Below, piece after piece: positions 45,601 to 58,300 of a stretch of 64,000 nt of DNA. The first letter of the stretch is position 1, and each line of letters starts with the position of its first letter. The translations under genes were made by a program, and so were the position numbers. This DNA is from Armillaria gallica (Eukaryota > Basidiomycota > Agaricomycetes > Agaricales > Physalacriaceae), in contig JBANDB010000003.1 in NCBI GenBank assembly GCA_037576215.1, forward strand, positions 4,402,001 to 4,466,000, given 5' to 3'. The notes under the pieces are model-generated. The model searched no databases. It was not told the origin of the DNA and saw nothing but the letters and a program-made list of their open reading frames with translations.

Positions 45601-46861
45601 TGTCATCGTCAGAGGAATTATGGAGTAGGATGTTGCAGATCCATGGGTTGTCTCGGAAGATTGACAAATCCCCCTGCAGGGTGTGCCTGATGACACTGTC
45701 ACGTTTAGCTTCAGCCAAAGTCGGTCCATCACGCCCTTTACTTGTAATAGAGACCACTTTCTTGTTTGCAACGGATGTGTCAAAATTGACTGTGGATGAC
45801 CTTCCGGTAACAATGCCTGTCTGTCCACGACGCCGAATCTGCTCGCCCGATGGAAGTTCAAATGTGGTGATTACATTCTACGGCAAGAGTTCGTCAGGTA
45901 GAATTGGAAGAAAGTGTCTTATCACATACCTGGGACCCGCGAAATTTGTCCTTGTACGCTGAAGCCCTAGCGTCAATGGTTTTCCCATCGGGGTTCAATA
46001 ACGAGCTTCCAGCGTTGGAGAATTGATGGTTTGTTGCCGTGGGCTTCAGGTAGCCGACACGACGGGAGTCTTCTGAGACGCGAGCCAGGGTTTCCAGCGT
46101 GTCCAAGAACTGCAAAGACGAATGGCTTTGTCAGTTCAATATGGAAGGCCTGGTGTGACGCTACTCACTTGTCCATCAAGTCCGCTCGTATCAATGTGCT
46201 TCGCGGTGCTAAAAGTGGATATTCCGTTTTCATGAGATGGAAGCAAGCGTGAAATCCAAGCTCTTTCAAGAATGTCGACGCGCATCCGGTTGATTTCATC
46301 GCGATTATATGTGAGATCGTTGAAGGCTCGATCGATGTTCTTCTCGTTCAACTTGCAGTTGTCCGAGGCACCGAAACAAGCCTGGATGGCGAACAGAGGC
46401 GCGCGCTCCGCCGAGGAGTCGGAATCACTGAAACTAGACTGGATATCAACCGCGCGCGTGACTTTGACACCGAGCTCCGACCAGAGAACCATCGCAATCT
46501 GGGCAGCGTCAAAGGCATAAATCTCGCCAATGGAGCGACAGAGTACGTGTTTCTGCAAGAGTTCCATCTTCTTATGCCTGGTAGATGGCGGAGAACGCGA
46601 GTTGAACTCGATGATGCAACATCGCGCTTCATCGGCGACTGCCAATGCGGCGAGCTTTCCCTCCTCGGTGTACCCGACCGATATACCAAGCGGATCTGCC
46701 CTTTCTGCTCCAGAATCTCTATCCGTACTGAAGATCTTCAGCATTAGCTCTGTGATATCCGCTTCGTACACAACGAGCTGCCGTATTCTGAGATGGTAGT
46801 AGTTGGGATGATGAATGAGGTTTTGTACGATCTCAATCTTGGGCGAAGGTGGAGGCCCCAT
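44042..46861 (-). CDS. Exonuclease-like domain plus UPF1-like SF1 helicase, copy 1
   Basis: The N-terminal region ('DPLGISVGYTEEGKLAALAV', 'HVLCRSIGEIYAFDAAQIAM', 'LWSELGVKVTRAVDIQSSFS') resembles the RNase H-like 3'-5' exonuclease fold, though the acidic catalytic set is not fully clear. The C-terminal half is a complete SF1 helicase: Q/I motif 'LNDSQQLALDHML' and 'LIQGPPGTGKTSVIAAF' (Walker A, about 45424-45401), 'AQSNVAVKNIAEKL', motif II 'MVVDEASQIK', 'CFIGDDKQLPPFG', 'NIQYRMPPQLGDFISQAVYE', 'KIITPYDGQRNKI', 'CFNVDSFQGNEEDYIIVSLV' and 'RRTNVMLTRCKKEMY'. It ends 'VEDVKQGRI'. About nine exons; the helicase half lies in the CpG-poor island yet all motifs are intact. The start is the Met of MGPPPSPKIEIVQNLI; an upstream in-frame extension is possible. 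UPF1-type helicases unwind RNA or DNA 5' to 3'. Confidence 0.85.
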
Positions 46862-47191
46862 TGCTATTCGCTGATGAGTGAGCGGAGTCAACGAGAGTGA
46901 ACGTGCAGAAAGAAGATGCCGCTGATAACATTCGCCATGAGGCAAACGATGAAAGTCTCAAAAGGGAAATTCGAACTGAAGTCCGTTCTATTCCTGATGT
47001 ACCTACAGGTCCAAAGTGTATTTCGTGATGCTGGATGTATAAGATGAACGTAGGAGTAATCGAAATCAGGACTAACAACTAATATCTCGGGAGACAAGGT
47101 GATCTGCTGCACATGGGGATGGTATAAAGATGTAGGTAGGTAAGTGAACGTCATAAGAATCGTAAGCGATGTACGGCGAGAAAGAAAGAAA
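46862..47191. other. Intergenic
   Basis: This 330-bp gap lies between the start of helicase copy 1 and the stop of the Caf120-like gene, both on the minus strand. It should hold the helicase promoter. Nothing specific was seen. Confidence 0.35.
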
Positions 47192-50100
47192 TCAAGGCTT
47201 TGGACTGGTCGGACGAGAAGAATTTCGAGGTATTTCAAGAGTCAAAGGAGGATCAACAGTCCTAGCAAGTGGAGATCCGCGACCAACGGGAGAGCTTGCG
47301 TTAGAAGCGTATTGTTTTGGTGAACCAGAAAGCGCGTTCGGCGGCTGGAGATTTGGGTCTTGAAGACCGTTATTCGGAGCGAACCGCGGATCAAAGCTCG
47401 ACATGCCTGTCATCTGCATACCCAACGACGGCACCTGTCCCCCCATCATCGGCATACTCATCATCGACATGCGAGGGTCGAACCCACCCGTCATCATGGG
47501 ATTGAGCGGCTGCTGGGGAACTCCTGCACCACCATCACCCCCAGCTTGCGAACCAGCGACGGAGAACGCCATCATAGCTTGTTGGTACGCTTGAGCAGCC
47601 TGTTGTGCAGCAAACATCTGCTGGGGATTGTAACCAGGCATCATACCAGGGAAACCGGACATCATCGGATTCATACCCTGACCTGTCATCATGGGGTTCA
47701 TGCCCTGGCCAGTCATCATCGGATTCATGGCTTGACCGGTCATCATTGGGTTCAGACCCTGCCCAGTCATCATTGGATTCAGACCCGGTCCAGTCATCAT
47801 CGGGTTCATCCCTTGCCCAGTCATCATCGGATTCATACCCATCATGCCCATCATCATTGGATTCATCATCGGATTGAACCCATTGAATTGTCCGCCGTAC
47901 ATCGAACCCATTTCGATCTGTTGGCGCTGCTGCTCGTCGAACTTGCGCTGCCTCTCCTCCACCATACGTTTTTCCCGCTCGCGTTCTGTCAATGCAGCCC
48001 CAACGCCACCTTCTCGTTTCCGTTCTCGTTCATGAGCAGTGATAGCGCCCAGTAAACCGGTCTGTGGTGGAGGAGGCTTATTAGGAACATTGATGAGCGA
48101 GGCACCGTTTTCGCGCGCGAGTTCTTCTTGACGCTTCGCAGAACGATCCTGTTTGTCTTGAAGACCAGCTGATAGCAAACCTTGAGGTGTGAAGGCTTTC
48201 GTCATGGTTTGCGAAGGCGACTCCAATTGAACGAATGTATCGCGCTCCTGGGCTAGAACAGCAGGACGTCCGGGATCAAGAACTTGACTCCACATAGATT
48301 GACGAGCAGCACCGAGCTGTGGATAATCGGCTTGAGAGCGGATCTGCGTGCCTTCGTCGTACTGAGTACGCCTAGCAGCTTCGGGATGTTGCTGTTCAGG
48401 ACCATTGCGACGTTGAGGGAACTCTTCAGGTTCGGCAGCTGTAAGGCGATCATTAGTAAGGGTGATAAAGTGAAAATTTGAATAGCATACATTTAGGTCG
48501 GCTACCTGGTACTTGAGGTAGCATCCTAGGTGGCCGTAAATGAGTGTACTGAGACTGATCAGGACTATAATCGGACTGCGGTTTGGCGGTATGGGTGCTG
48601 GTGGAGGCAGGAGCTGAAGGCGGTCTCGTGGCAGGCTCTTCGTCAGAATCGACTTCCTCTTCCTCCTCGTCCTCTTCTTCTTCCTCCTCGTCCTCGTCCT
48701 CTTCACTGCTCTCAATCCACGCGTCATTACCCTTCGGCTTCTTTCGACCATTGGCTCTCCCCGGGCGGTGCGCAGCGGCTTGCTGGGCTGCCTGTTGCGC
48801 TTGAACCTTTGCCTTCCGCTCTGCTGCCGACTTGGACGGCGCAAAAGAGGATTTATAGGGTGCTCCCGGTTCTGCAGGCACCGGTGGCGGCGGTGGCGGG
48901 AGTGGTTGCTCTACATGGCGAGGATGAAGCGGCTCCACGTGTCCCTTCGTCGTGGGAGAAGGCGGTGGTGGTTGATCGTCGTCGAGGTACGACAAGGCTG
49001 CCAGCGCATCGAGGTTGCCCTCATCAACGGGTCCAAGGTCTGCTGCTGAAGGATGCCCACGAATGTCTGGCTCCATGCTGTCGTCGCTCTGGGTATCCTC
49101 TTCAAGGACGGGCGGTGGTGAAGGTGAAGAGACGCGTTGCGCCTTTTTAGTCTGAGCACGTGCTCCTGATGGCTTACGCCCGAGAGCCTGCCGCGAAATC
49201 GGGCTCATCCGATCCCTTGGGGGTGACGCCGGTTGGTCCGCGAAAGCTTTCGATGTGCCTGTTCGAAGTGGTGACCGCGTGCTTGTAGCAGGACTGGATG
49301 TCACAGACACACGACTTGTGGCGCTTGTAGGCTTGAGTTCTGATTCAATTGACGACGAATCTTCATCTTTCTCATTTTCTGCAGGTGGAGGTACTAGACG
49401 TGGGGACGCAGCTGGAGATGGAGATGGTCCCTTATTGTCATACTGCATGAAGTATAATGCCCCCGCCTCACCGCCAATGCTGTCTTCCGTCGCTCCCGGG
49501 GGTGTTCCTTGGGGTATTGGTGGTAGATGGGATGAATGGAGAGATCGCCTTACAGCTGTTGGTGATGAGGGAGAAGCAGGCACCCCTTCCAATGAAAACG
49601 GCGATGTTAGAGCGGATGGAGATGCCATGACAGATGCACCTAACGCCGAATGAGTGGCAACAGAGTAAGGTGAAGTCAGTACCGATGAAGGAGAATAGGA
49701 CCGTGTGTTCTCTTGCAATCCAGGCGCTGGAGAAGTTGTCGGAGATGGCACGGGGTGAGGACTTAGATGCGGTTTCGATGAAACTGGCGACTGAACTCTC
49801 GGGGAAGTTGGTGCTCGGGGTAAAGGTGCTTCCAAGGATATCCTTTTGGGTACTTGCTGGATTTCATAGCTTGGACGGTTTGGTTCTTGATTAGATAGCG
49901 CATCGTTTGTGGCATCATTCTCCGGTAGGGATACTAACGGTTTCGCCGGACTCTTTGGTACTGAAGTGGGAGAGTGCGGCGTAGCTTCGAGAGACTGAAA
50001 AGTCGATGCCTGGCCCCCAGATTCCTCGGGCACAGGTGATTGGGGCGCGGTATTCATGTTCGTGGACTGGCGCCGCCCTAAGATGCTCTGCCCGTCAACA

Positions 50101-52170
50101 GACATCGCTCGCCCATGAGTGTAGATACTACTTTGCTCAGTAATGGGCGTGAGCAGATGCCGTTCTTGAGGCTGACTTTGTATGTTGTCGAAGCTGAGGG
50201 GTGGCAACTGGGGTCCAGATAAGAATGTTCGGGATTGTTGCGGACCTTTTCCAGGACCACCAGAGGGCAAAGACGTTTGTCCATTGACTTGGGGCGCTGG
50301 CGGCTCCATGCCGCGCATGCGATCGTGGAGGATACTGAGAAGTCGGGAACGGACGACGGAAGTGCCATCATCTCGAGGGTCCAGCGTCTCGGCCAGTTCC
50401 CTGTCAAGGAAGAGAAGCTGTACAGAAGAGTTGGCAGAGAACCTGGAGAGATAACAGATGAACGTACATCTTTCTGCGGCCCAACAGGATAGGCAAACAT
50501 CAAGGACGTGGGACTCCGAGGATCCCACACCCATGATTGCGGACGTCCATATAGCGCAAAGGCGTCATGGAAAGCTGTGATATTCGTTGAAACTCTATGA
50601 GATACAGAAAGGAAGACAAGCTTACCCTCGACCCATTTCAACATCTCTGTGGCCTGGCTCATTTCAGGTTCCAGCTCTGGCATTACCAAAACCCAGCCCT
50701 CACGATTCCGCATGCCAGCGGCAGTATCTTCGATACCAATGTGGCCTTCGACCTTTATCAGAGTACTCCTGCTTATCAGTTCAGGCCTCTCTGGATAAAC
50801 GGCAAAGGCTTGGGTGATGTCAGTCATAGTAAGAAGGGCCTTCTTTTTGTCCTTGACTTTCTGAGATGCGAACATGGTGAAGCTAGCCTTGGAAGGGCCG
50901 GAACGTTGAGGACTAGCTTCACGAGCGAATAAGTTGGACATTCGCTTCTTCCTGGCCGCCACTCCAAGTGTCGGTGGGGAACCTGGACCGTGGCCGTCGT
51001 TACTGGTACGCTCGCCTTCGGTCGCTGCGCTGACGACCATCCACACACGTTTCCAGTCGGTCTGGCCGGAAATACGAATGCGTGCCCAGCCTTCCATGCG
51101 GCCGCGGTTGAGCATTGACGGCATATCGGGAGCTAAGCGTAACGTTAAGTCAATGTCGCGAGGCTGAGCCGTAAACGATCACCTTTGAGGAATATTCTGA
51201 TCAAGTGCGCGGTGTATATTTCTTCGAGACGGGATTTCTCCCAAGCGGAGAGACGAAGGGCGGCGGCCCATGAAATGAGTGATTCCGGGGAGGGGCATGA
51301 AAATAATAGCAGGTTTGAGCCGGCGGTGTTAAGAGTCAGAACATTTGTGTAGCGTTGTGCTGCTTGAGAAGGAGTGGCAGGAACCGTGATAGAGCCCAAA
51401 ACGGTGACAAACTGTAAATATGAGCAAGTGGCTATTAAGGAGATTGAGCAAGGACTCACAGCGTCAGTAGTATTTACATAGGCAGGGGGCACCTCTTTGC
51501 CCTGCTGGCTGGCCTCTTTGATTTGTTTCATATCCCATACACTGAGAGTCGTGCCGCCCAGCTGAGCCCAGACTTCGACCCATCCTTCATCCTTCGTAGG
51601 CCTCTGTCCGTCGGCGCCTCGCTCAATCTTACGAATGAGGGGACCAGAGAAGTAGATTTTATGTGCATGAGCAATGGTTAAGCCGACAACGGACCGAATT
51701 TCGGGATGTTCTGAAAGCCAGTTGGGGTTAGCCTGAGTGGGTGAGCGAGCAATCGCGGGACGCTGCGCGCCCGAAGCTGCGGTATCCGGGTTGTGAGGTG
51801 GTGGTGGTGGTGGTCCGATAGGATTGTTAGAATTTGTTCGTGAAAGTAAGGAAGGATTGCGCTGGACCTGTGGGCCGTTCTGCTGGGCGTCAGGATGCTG
51901 CTGCTGCTTGCGAAATGAAGCAAAGAACGAAGAAGCGCGACCGTGGGCCAGTGTTTGTGGGCGCTGAGCAGCATCCATCGGCGGGGCGGATAACGGGGAG
52001 GTAGGCTGAGAAGATTGCAGGGACTGTTGCTGGGGCGAGGAAGTGAAGTGGTGGCGTGGGGTATTGGCACGGAGTTCCTGCAGACGGGTAGGAGAAACAA
52101 AGCCTGTGTTCCGGCTGTCCCAACGCGGCGTCGTGGTAGTTGAAGTAGAAGGAGCCAACTGCGTCGACAT
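47192..52170 (-). CDS. PH-domain protein of the Caf120/Skg3 type
   Basis: A very large protein (about 1,500 residues) in about six exons. The N-terminus is Ser/Pro/Gln-rich ('MSTQLAPSTSTTTTPRWDSR'). A pleckstrin-homology region follows: 'HPEIRSVVGLTIAHAHKIYF', 'GWVEVWAQLGGTTLSVWDMK', 'FVTVLGSITVPATPSQAAQR', 'LLFSCPSPESLISWAAALRL'; then a second PH-like segment ('MEGWARIRISGQTDWKRVWM', 'QAFAVYPERPELISRSTLIK', 'FHDAFALYGRPQSWVWDPRS'). This matches the fungal Caf120/Skg3 family, associated in yeast with the CCR4-NOT complex and with bud-neck localisation. The long C-terminus is disordered, with an acidic run near 48640-48720 and Met/Asn/Pro-rich nonapeptide repeats. It ends 'NSSRPTSPKP'. Confidence 0.87.
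47655..47850 (-). repeat. 27-bp tandem repeat coding 'MNPMMTGQG'
   Basis: About seven tandem units of nine residues (MNPMMTGQG with Q/P and M/L variants) inside the Caf120-like gene, preceded by shorter NPMM copies. The third-base differences between units show that the repeat is not brand new. Confidence 0.85.
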
Positions 52171-52654
52171 TCAAATATTCAAGCTGGCCCGTGATGGAAG
52201 CAAGACGAGAAATATCATTATCGAACCCTGACTCTGCTTCACGTGCAGCACCGCCGTCGTCGTTGCTCCCGGCGGACACCCATCGTTCCACACAATTTAT
52301 TTTATTTCTTCAGTCTCTTTACATCAAAGCACCGCACGGACTGTTTGATAGGTTGCCCAATTAAAGTTACCCACGCTCCACATATGCTACATGTATATAC
52401 GACTGCAAATACTGTTGGCGTTATCAGCCTTGCAAATATTGCCTTGCACATGAAACGACTCGTTTCACAGCCTCCAGTCCAGACATTTATCACGAGTCAC
52501 CAGGAAATATGTCGACGGCAAAGCATTGTCACATGTCAAGCTGGGTTATTTCAATCCTTCGTAGAGTAATAGTCAGATATACAGAGTTAAATAAATAGAA
52601 ATCCGATCTGTTCGAAAGTCACAAGTGGCGCTGATCACTTTACTTATTACCACC
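52171..52654. promoter_or_regulatory. Divergent intergenic region
   Basis: A 484-bp head-to-head gap between the Caf120-like gene (minus) and the J-protein gene (plus); it should contain both promoters. No coding sequence or clear element was recognised. Confidence 0.35.
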
Positions 52655-53576
52655 ATGTCCTCGTCTTCCACCGCCTCAGTAGTTGACCCAGAACTCGAGA
52701 AATTGCTCTCTCGTGAGGCATCCGAGTTCCAAAGGGAAGTCGAGGTCAACCGTATCCTCAAGGCCCTCAAACTAAAGTGTGTCGTCTGTCCTTTTCCTCA
52801 GCCTATCCGTGTTTACCTCCTGCAAGTCCATATGATATCCTAGACTTAGACGAATCGGCTACCCAAGATGATATTAAGAAGAGGTACCGCCAATTATCTC
52901 TATGTGCGTCTAGGAGCTACTTTCCAACTCAACACTGTCGCTGACAACTATCTCAGTTATACATCCCGACAAATGCTCTCACCAACGCGCCCCAGAGGCC
53001 TTCGACATCCTCAAAAAGGTCAACTTCTCCCGTCTTCCACCCAGAAAATACAGCTTATATATGTCCAGGCCGAATCCGAACTCTCCGACAAAGCCCAACG
53101 CGAGGAACTCGACGCTATCATCAAACAAGCCCGGATCCTCGTCCTCAAAGCCTTGTCGTTGCCTACATCAACTCCCGACTCTGACCCAAATCTCAAGTCA
53201 TTAAACCCGTCCTTCAAAGTCCGAATACGAGCCCAATCAAAGGAGCTGCTCATAGATGAAGAGGTGCGGAGACGAAAGTGCGTCCCACCCACCCCTATGC
53301 TGTGCCTTCCATGTCACTGACTCAATTTTGTTAGAGCTATCAAGATGAATCTCGCGAACGAGGGCTTAGAAGCTAGAAAGAAGGACGAAGAAATTGCCGG
53401 CAAAAAGCGCAAGGCTGAAGAGGACAAACATTGGGAAGGCATGTTCCTCTCTTTGTCCTATCGGCACCAATGTTCACTTGCATGTTGTAGATAACCGAGA
53501 CCAGCGAGTCGACAGTTGGAGGAGCTTTTCGAACACGAAGAAGAAGAAGAAAACCAAAGTCAACATTCTCGGCTGA
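52655..53576 (+). CDS. DNAJC8/Spf31-like J-domain protein
   Basis: About six exons. It starts MSSSSTASVVDPELEKLLSR. The J domain is spliced from 'PYDILDLDESATQDDIKKRY', 'RQLSLFIHPDKCSHQRAPEA' and 'FDILKKAESELSDKAQREEL', with an intact HPD tripeptide needed to stimulate Hsp70. A helical region ('NPSFKVRIRAQSKELLIDEE', 'AIKMNLANEGLEARKKDEEI') leads to 'ETRDQRVDSWRSFSNTKKKK' and the C-terminus 'KVNILG', a layout typical of DNAJC8 and S. pombe Spf31, which associate with the spliceosome. Length is about 230 residues. The intron between the J-domain parts splits the codon just before IHPD. It is convergent with RMI1. Confidence 0.88.
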
Positions 53577-53728
53577 TACAATGGATTCTTTTCGTGGCAT
53601 GTATATTCCTTTTCATCGATGTGCTTTGACACGTTCAATGTCGAATGCTTCCGCATACTATATATCTGAATTGAACGATCTCTAGACCTATCCCTCAGTC
53701 CAGCTTCATGATAAAGTGTCAAGTAATT

Positions 53729-55197
53729 CTAATCTGACAGTTCGATTACATCCTGTGCATTAGAGGTATGCTTCGCATTCCGACGTCTTTTGGGTGCAGG
53801 AAGATTCTCCTTATCGTCCTCTTCGTCATCAGAGATCGTGATAATATCTGTAAAATCGTTCGTTGGAGCGCTTTGTCCCCGTGATGAAGATGCGTTCTGG
53901 GTGGACTGTGTTTTCGATTCATGCTCTGCCTCGACGGCATCCAATGCAGCCCATATTTCATCGTCGTCCATAGGAAAGTCCTCGCCACCAAACTCGGAGC
54001 TAGCATCGTCATTGACACCTCGAGAAGGCTTAGCAGTTTCTTCTTCATCGCTGTCGATGACGATTGTTCGAGATGTTCCCACAGGAGAGAGATGTAGACT
54101 GCTGTGAAGCTCCCTATTTTCTGGTATGTTGGAGGAGGCGGAGAAAAACGATGAGTTGACCGCGGTTGTCGAAGATGAAGGGAAAGAGTCTAAAAGGTTA
54201 TGTGGATTCTGACTCGGTTCCCGTCTTCTGGGATGCTCCTCCTGGTCCGTGAGATTGCGCTCCACCAAGGTGGGAGAAGGAGGATCGTTAACCTCGCGTA
54301 TAGGTGAACGGAGCGGAATAGGTGCCTCTTGCATTTCTACCTCCGCTTCTGGTTCAGGTTCTGGATGTCTGTAGATATGCCATTGAAAATTACGTGAAAA
54401 TCATGCAACTTGACAACGATACGTACCCCAATCTGAGCATGAGTCCTCTCCTGAAATATGCGTCTTGGAGAGGATTGCGCTCTTCATTCATATGACCTTT
54501 CACAGTAACGCATTTGGGTTCTAAAAAGGCGAGGCCCCGACGCACATGAAAATTTGTCAATAGTAGCTATCGCAATGTCAGCTAATAATTAATGAGCCAA
54601 AATGATCAAGAACTAACTTTGCATCCAAGAGGCGTCTCACCAAGCGTGAGGTCTTTGAGAGGTCTGTACTCCATGGATTTTAGAATTATCGTTCCATCGC
54701 TAAGGTCCATTCGGAGCATAGACCGCGTATAAGCGGGTATGGGACCTTCTCCTTCTACTTCCACATCACCCTCGCCAACTTCTTGTTCTCCCGCGGCTAT
54801 TCGCTCGTCTCGTGTGATTCTGATTTTATTCAAGTTGTACGCGCTGACACCGATGTCGGTGATTGACACAATCTCCACCAGTACAGGTCCAGCAACGACA
54901 GTGTGTTGGGTCTCGGGATTCGCGATGTCGGCGGGTAATCCAGTTCCTTGGAGCATGGAATCCTGCAGATTCGAACATAGAAGTTGCTCCTCGACGTGTT
55001 TCAGTATCTGCTGTATATCCGTCGTGGGGTTGAGTTGTTTGTCTTCGAGGACCCAGTCATAGCATGCCTGAAGCCATTCCTTTGTTTGCAGTGTTAGAGT
55101 GGGGCGCCTAAAGAGGTGTTATGCTAGTTACCGGATCGACGCGAGGTCTGGGATATGTTCTCTCGATAAATTGAGTGACTTGGCCAGGGACAGCCAT
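53729..55197 (-). CDS. RMI1: RecQ-mediated genome instability protein 1 (RMI1)
   Basis: About five exons. The spliced N-terminus is MAVPGQVTQFIERTYPRPRV then 'DPEWLQACYDWVLEDKQLNP', the DUF1767 helical start of RMI1. The first intron is removed correctly only with an acceptor at 'caaacaaag/GAATGG'. The OB-fold follows: 'GPVLVEIVSITDIGVSAYNL', 'LRMDLSDGTIILKSMEYRPL', 'LTLGETPLGCKLLLTNFHVR' and 'RRGLMLRLG'. The C-terminal 200 residues are disordered and acidic with two Asp/Glu clusters ('VIDSDEEE', 'ISDDEEDDKEN') resembling SUMO-binding motifs. RMI1 binds topoisomerase III and the RecQ helicase to dissolve double Holliday junctions. It shares a 142-bp head-to-head promoter with SGD1. Confidence 0.9.
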
Positions 55198-55339
55198 TCT
55201 AGCAGCACAAAGCAAATGACAACACGGGAACCCAAGTCCAAGCCTGTTGTTGGGTCGCGTCTTAATGTGTCACAACACGTGCTGTGTGACGTAGCACAGA
55301 AAAAGAACGCGGCCCGAGAATACCGTTTCGGCTTCAAAA

Positions 55340-58300
55340 ATGTCTTCAAGGACGAAAAACACGACACGGCTACCAGCCAGCATCCTGGAACAGATAAATG
55401 GCACAGCTGGTACGTCAAACTTGTGCGCATAATTCTCAATGATTTAACCCAAAACCAGAAAATGACGAGCCTCGGCGGAGGAAACATTCCAAGCCTACCC
55501 TCTCCCGGAAGGAATCCAGGAAACAAGAACGTTATACAAAAAAGCACAACAAGGCTGTTCACTTCTCCGGAGGCCCTCGCGCTCCCAAACGACCTGCAGA
55601 GGAACCACTTCATGACTCTTCCAAGCACAAGAAACCCAGACTCGAACCAATCCCTATTCCTGCAAAAACCGTTGTGATCAATGCTCCCATATCTACAGAA
55701 AAGGTCTCCAAACCATTGAAGAAGCCTAGAACGCCGTTAGAGAAGCTCGTCAACGCCAAATTCCCACCGCGCACTTCCAAAGAGACGGAGGAGGACCGGT
55801 ACATTGCGTACTTGGAGTCCAAACTAGGGTCAAAAGATAAAAGGAAATCTGGTGAAGACGACGGTCTTGATGGTACGTTCCCTCCTCATTTTATGTTTCC
55901 AGAGTCGTAGACAATATGTCTTCAGATCTCCTGGACTTCACCTCATCAATAGGATTGAACGTTCGTGACGTATGGTCACTTCCTCGCACCTGCCATGGCT
56001 ATTGGAAGCTTACTATCTCCTCTAGGGTGAACTTGACGACGAATCAGATGTCGGCTCGGAAGATGACGATAGCGAGGATGATGCACAAGAGGCCTTAGAC
56101 GAAGACTCGGAACTAGAATCGTCGGATGAATCTGAAGTCGCAGGGGAGGATGCCGAATATGAAGAATGGCATGGAATAAATAGCTCTCCACCTGATTCAA
56201 GAGAGGATGATGGACAGACTATTGAAGTTCCCACTGGTAAGTCTATTCATCTTCTAGAAGACACCAAATTTTATTCCTGTTCAAGTCTCACGTTACGTTC
56301 CACCGCATCTACGACATGATCAAACCTCCGGGAAGGACTCCGAGGAAGTCATCAAATTCAAGAGAAACCTCAAGGGTCTACTCAACCGGTACGCAGCGAA
56401 TGGTAATACATGCGCCAGACTTGCTTAATCTTTTCCTAGCATGAGCGAGCAGAACCTATCAAGTATTCTGGACGGCGTAGAAGAACAATACCGAAAACAC
56501 CGGCGTCATGGTAGGTCACATATAGCGCCCGCTGCTAATCTCGCTCATTTCCTGCAGATGTCACTTCCACAATAACGGCCCTTATAATTGACGGGATCTC
56601 ATCTCACTCCTCGCTACTCGATTCTTATGTCGTATTGCATGCTGCATTCGTGTCAAGCCTCCATAAGATTGTCGGAATCGAATTCGGTATTTTCTTTGTC
56701 CGCTTCATGCGCTAAATGTTTCTGAATATCCGTGATTAGCGGCCTATTTCATTCAGACTCTTGTGTCTTCGTACGAAAAGCATCACCAGACTATCGGCAG
56801 CACGGAAGTTGAAGAGGAGACGAAGGGCAAAGAGTGCTCGAACCTGATAGTTCTCCTCTCAGAACTGTACAACTTCCAGGTTATTTCTTGCGTTCTTATC
56901 TTCGATATCATTCGTGGGATATTGGAAAGCAAATTCTCAGAGTTCAACGTCGAGCTGCTATTGAAGATGTTGCGAAGTATGTAAACTTGATCGACGTCAT
57001 GTCTTTCTTACATTAATACTGCATACAGGCTCTGGGCAGCAGCTTCGTCAGGATGACCCCTCCGCCCTCAAAGGAATCACGGAATTAGTTCAGAAACAGC
57101 TTTCTGAGATCGGCGAAAAACCCAGGTACTTAACTTGTATCAACTTTAGATATCGTTACTAAGTATGTTTCATAGCTCCCGGATTCTTTTCATGGTTGAA
57201 ACTCTTACCAATCTCAAGAATAACAAAGTCAAAAAGTTGGCGACCCAAAACCAGGGAGGTGAAGCTGTTGAACGGATGAAGAAGTTCCTTTCGGCGCTGA
57301 GCAAGAAACGACATGGTCAGTATATTTCTTATTTTCAATTATTCTACGATCCTCAAAGTGATGCAGTTGCTGCGAATGAGCCTCTCAGAGTCTCATTGGC
57401 TGATCTTCACTCTGCTGAAAGCAAAGGGAAATGGTGGCTTGTCGGTGCTGCTTGGGGTGGTGATCCTCTAGTTGATCGGCAAGAGACGCAGAAGGAAACA
57501 GCCTCCGGTTCATCTTCGGTGACATCGTCAAACGCCCTTCTAAAACTAGCACGTAAACAAGGAATGAACACCGACATACGACGCAGTATATTTGTTGTTC
57601 TTATGAGCAGTGAAGTGAGTTCCCTTCCTTGGTACTCAAGTCAGCGCTTCATTGTGGATTAGGATTATGTCGACGCTTGTGATAGGCTGTCGCAGCTTAA
57701 CCTTTCTGAGGTGCAGCAGCGGGAAATAATACGGGTCCTGCTCCATTGTTGTGGTAATGTTGGTACCTCCCCGAAATCGCACCCGCAGAGCACTGATTAG
57801 GGCGTAATTCTGCAGGAGAAAACATATAACCCATACTACACGTTAGTTTGCCAGCACCTGTGTCGTTCGTCTCATTCCTACAAGGTGACACTGCAATTCT
57901 GCCTTTGGGACTTTTTGCGAAACTTGGGTGAAGAGGAGGTTGGCGGTGCAGAGGTTATAAAGAACATCAAGGAGAGTGGCGGTTCCAAGAGTTTTGACCT
58001 CAAATCTATCTCATCAACCCGGCTTCGGAACGTTGCTAGAGCATATGCATGGTGGATATCTAAAGATTGTGTTACACTCGCTATTCTGAAGGTGAGAATT
58101 CTTATACAAATGCGAGCAGCGTTAGTTGAAAATCATTCTACAGCCGGTCGACTTTACACTCCTGAAACCCCAGACAAAACGGTTTATCGGAGAGATGCTT
58201 TCTCAGCTTTTCATAAGCACCCAAACGTCGACCCCTTTGATTGGTTCTAATGCCAAGACCCTTTCGACTACGCGGGATCGAGCCGCAATTGAAGAGGTCT

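Noticed and set aside
47360..48055. Long plus-strand frame rich in His/Thr/Ser opposite the Caf120-like gene
   Set aside because: It is the antisense reading of the Met/Asn/Pro repeat region; repeats keep several frames open. The sense strand carries the conserved protein.
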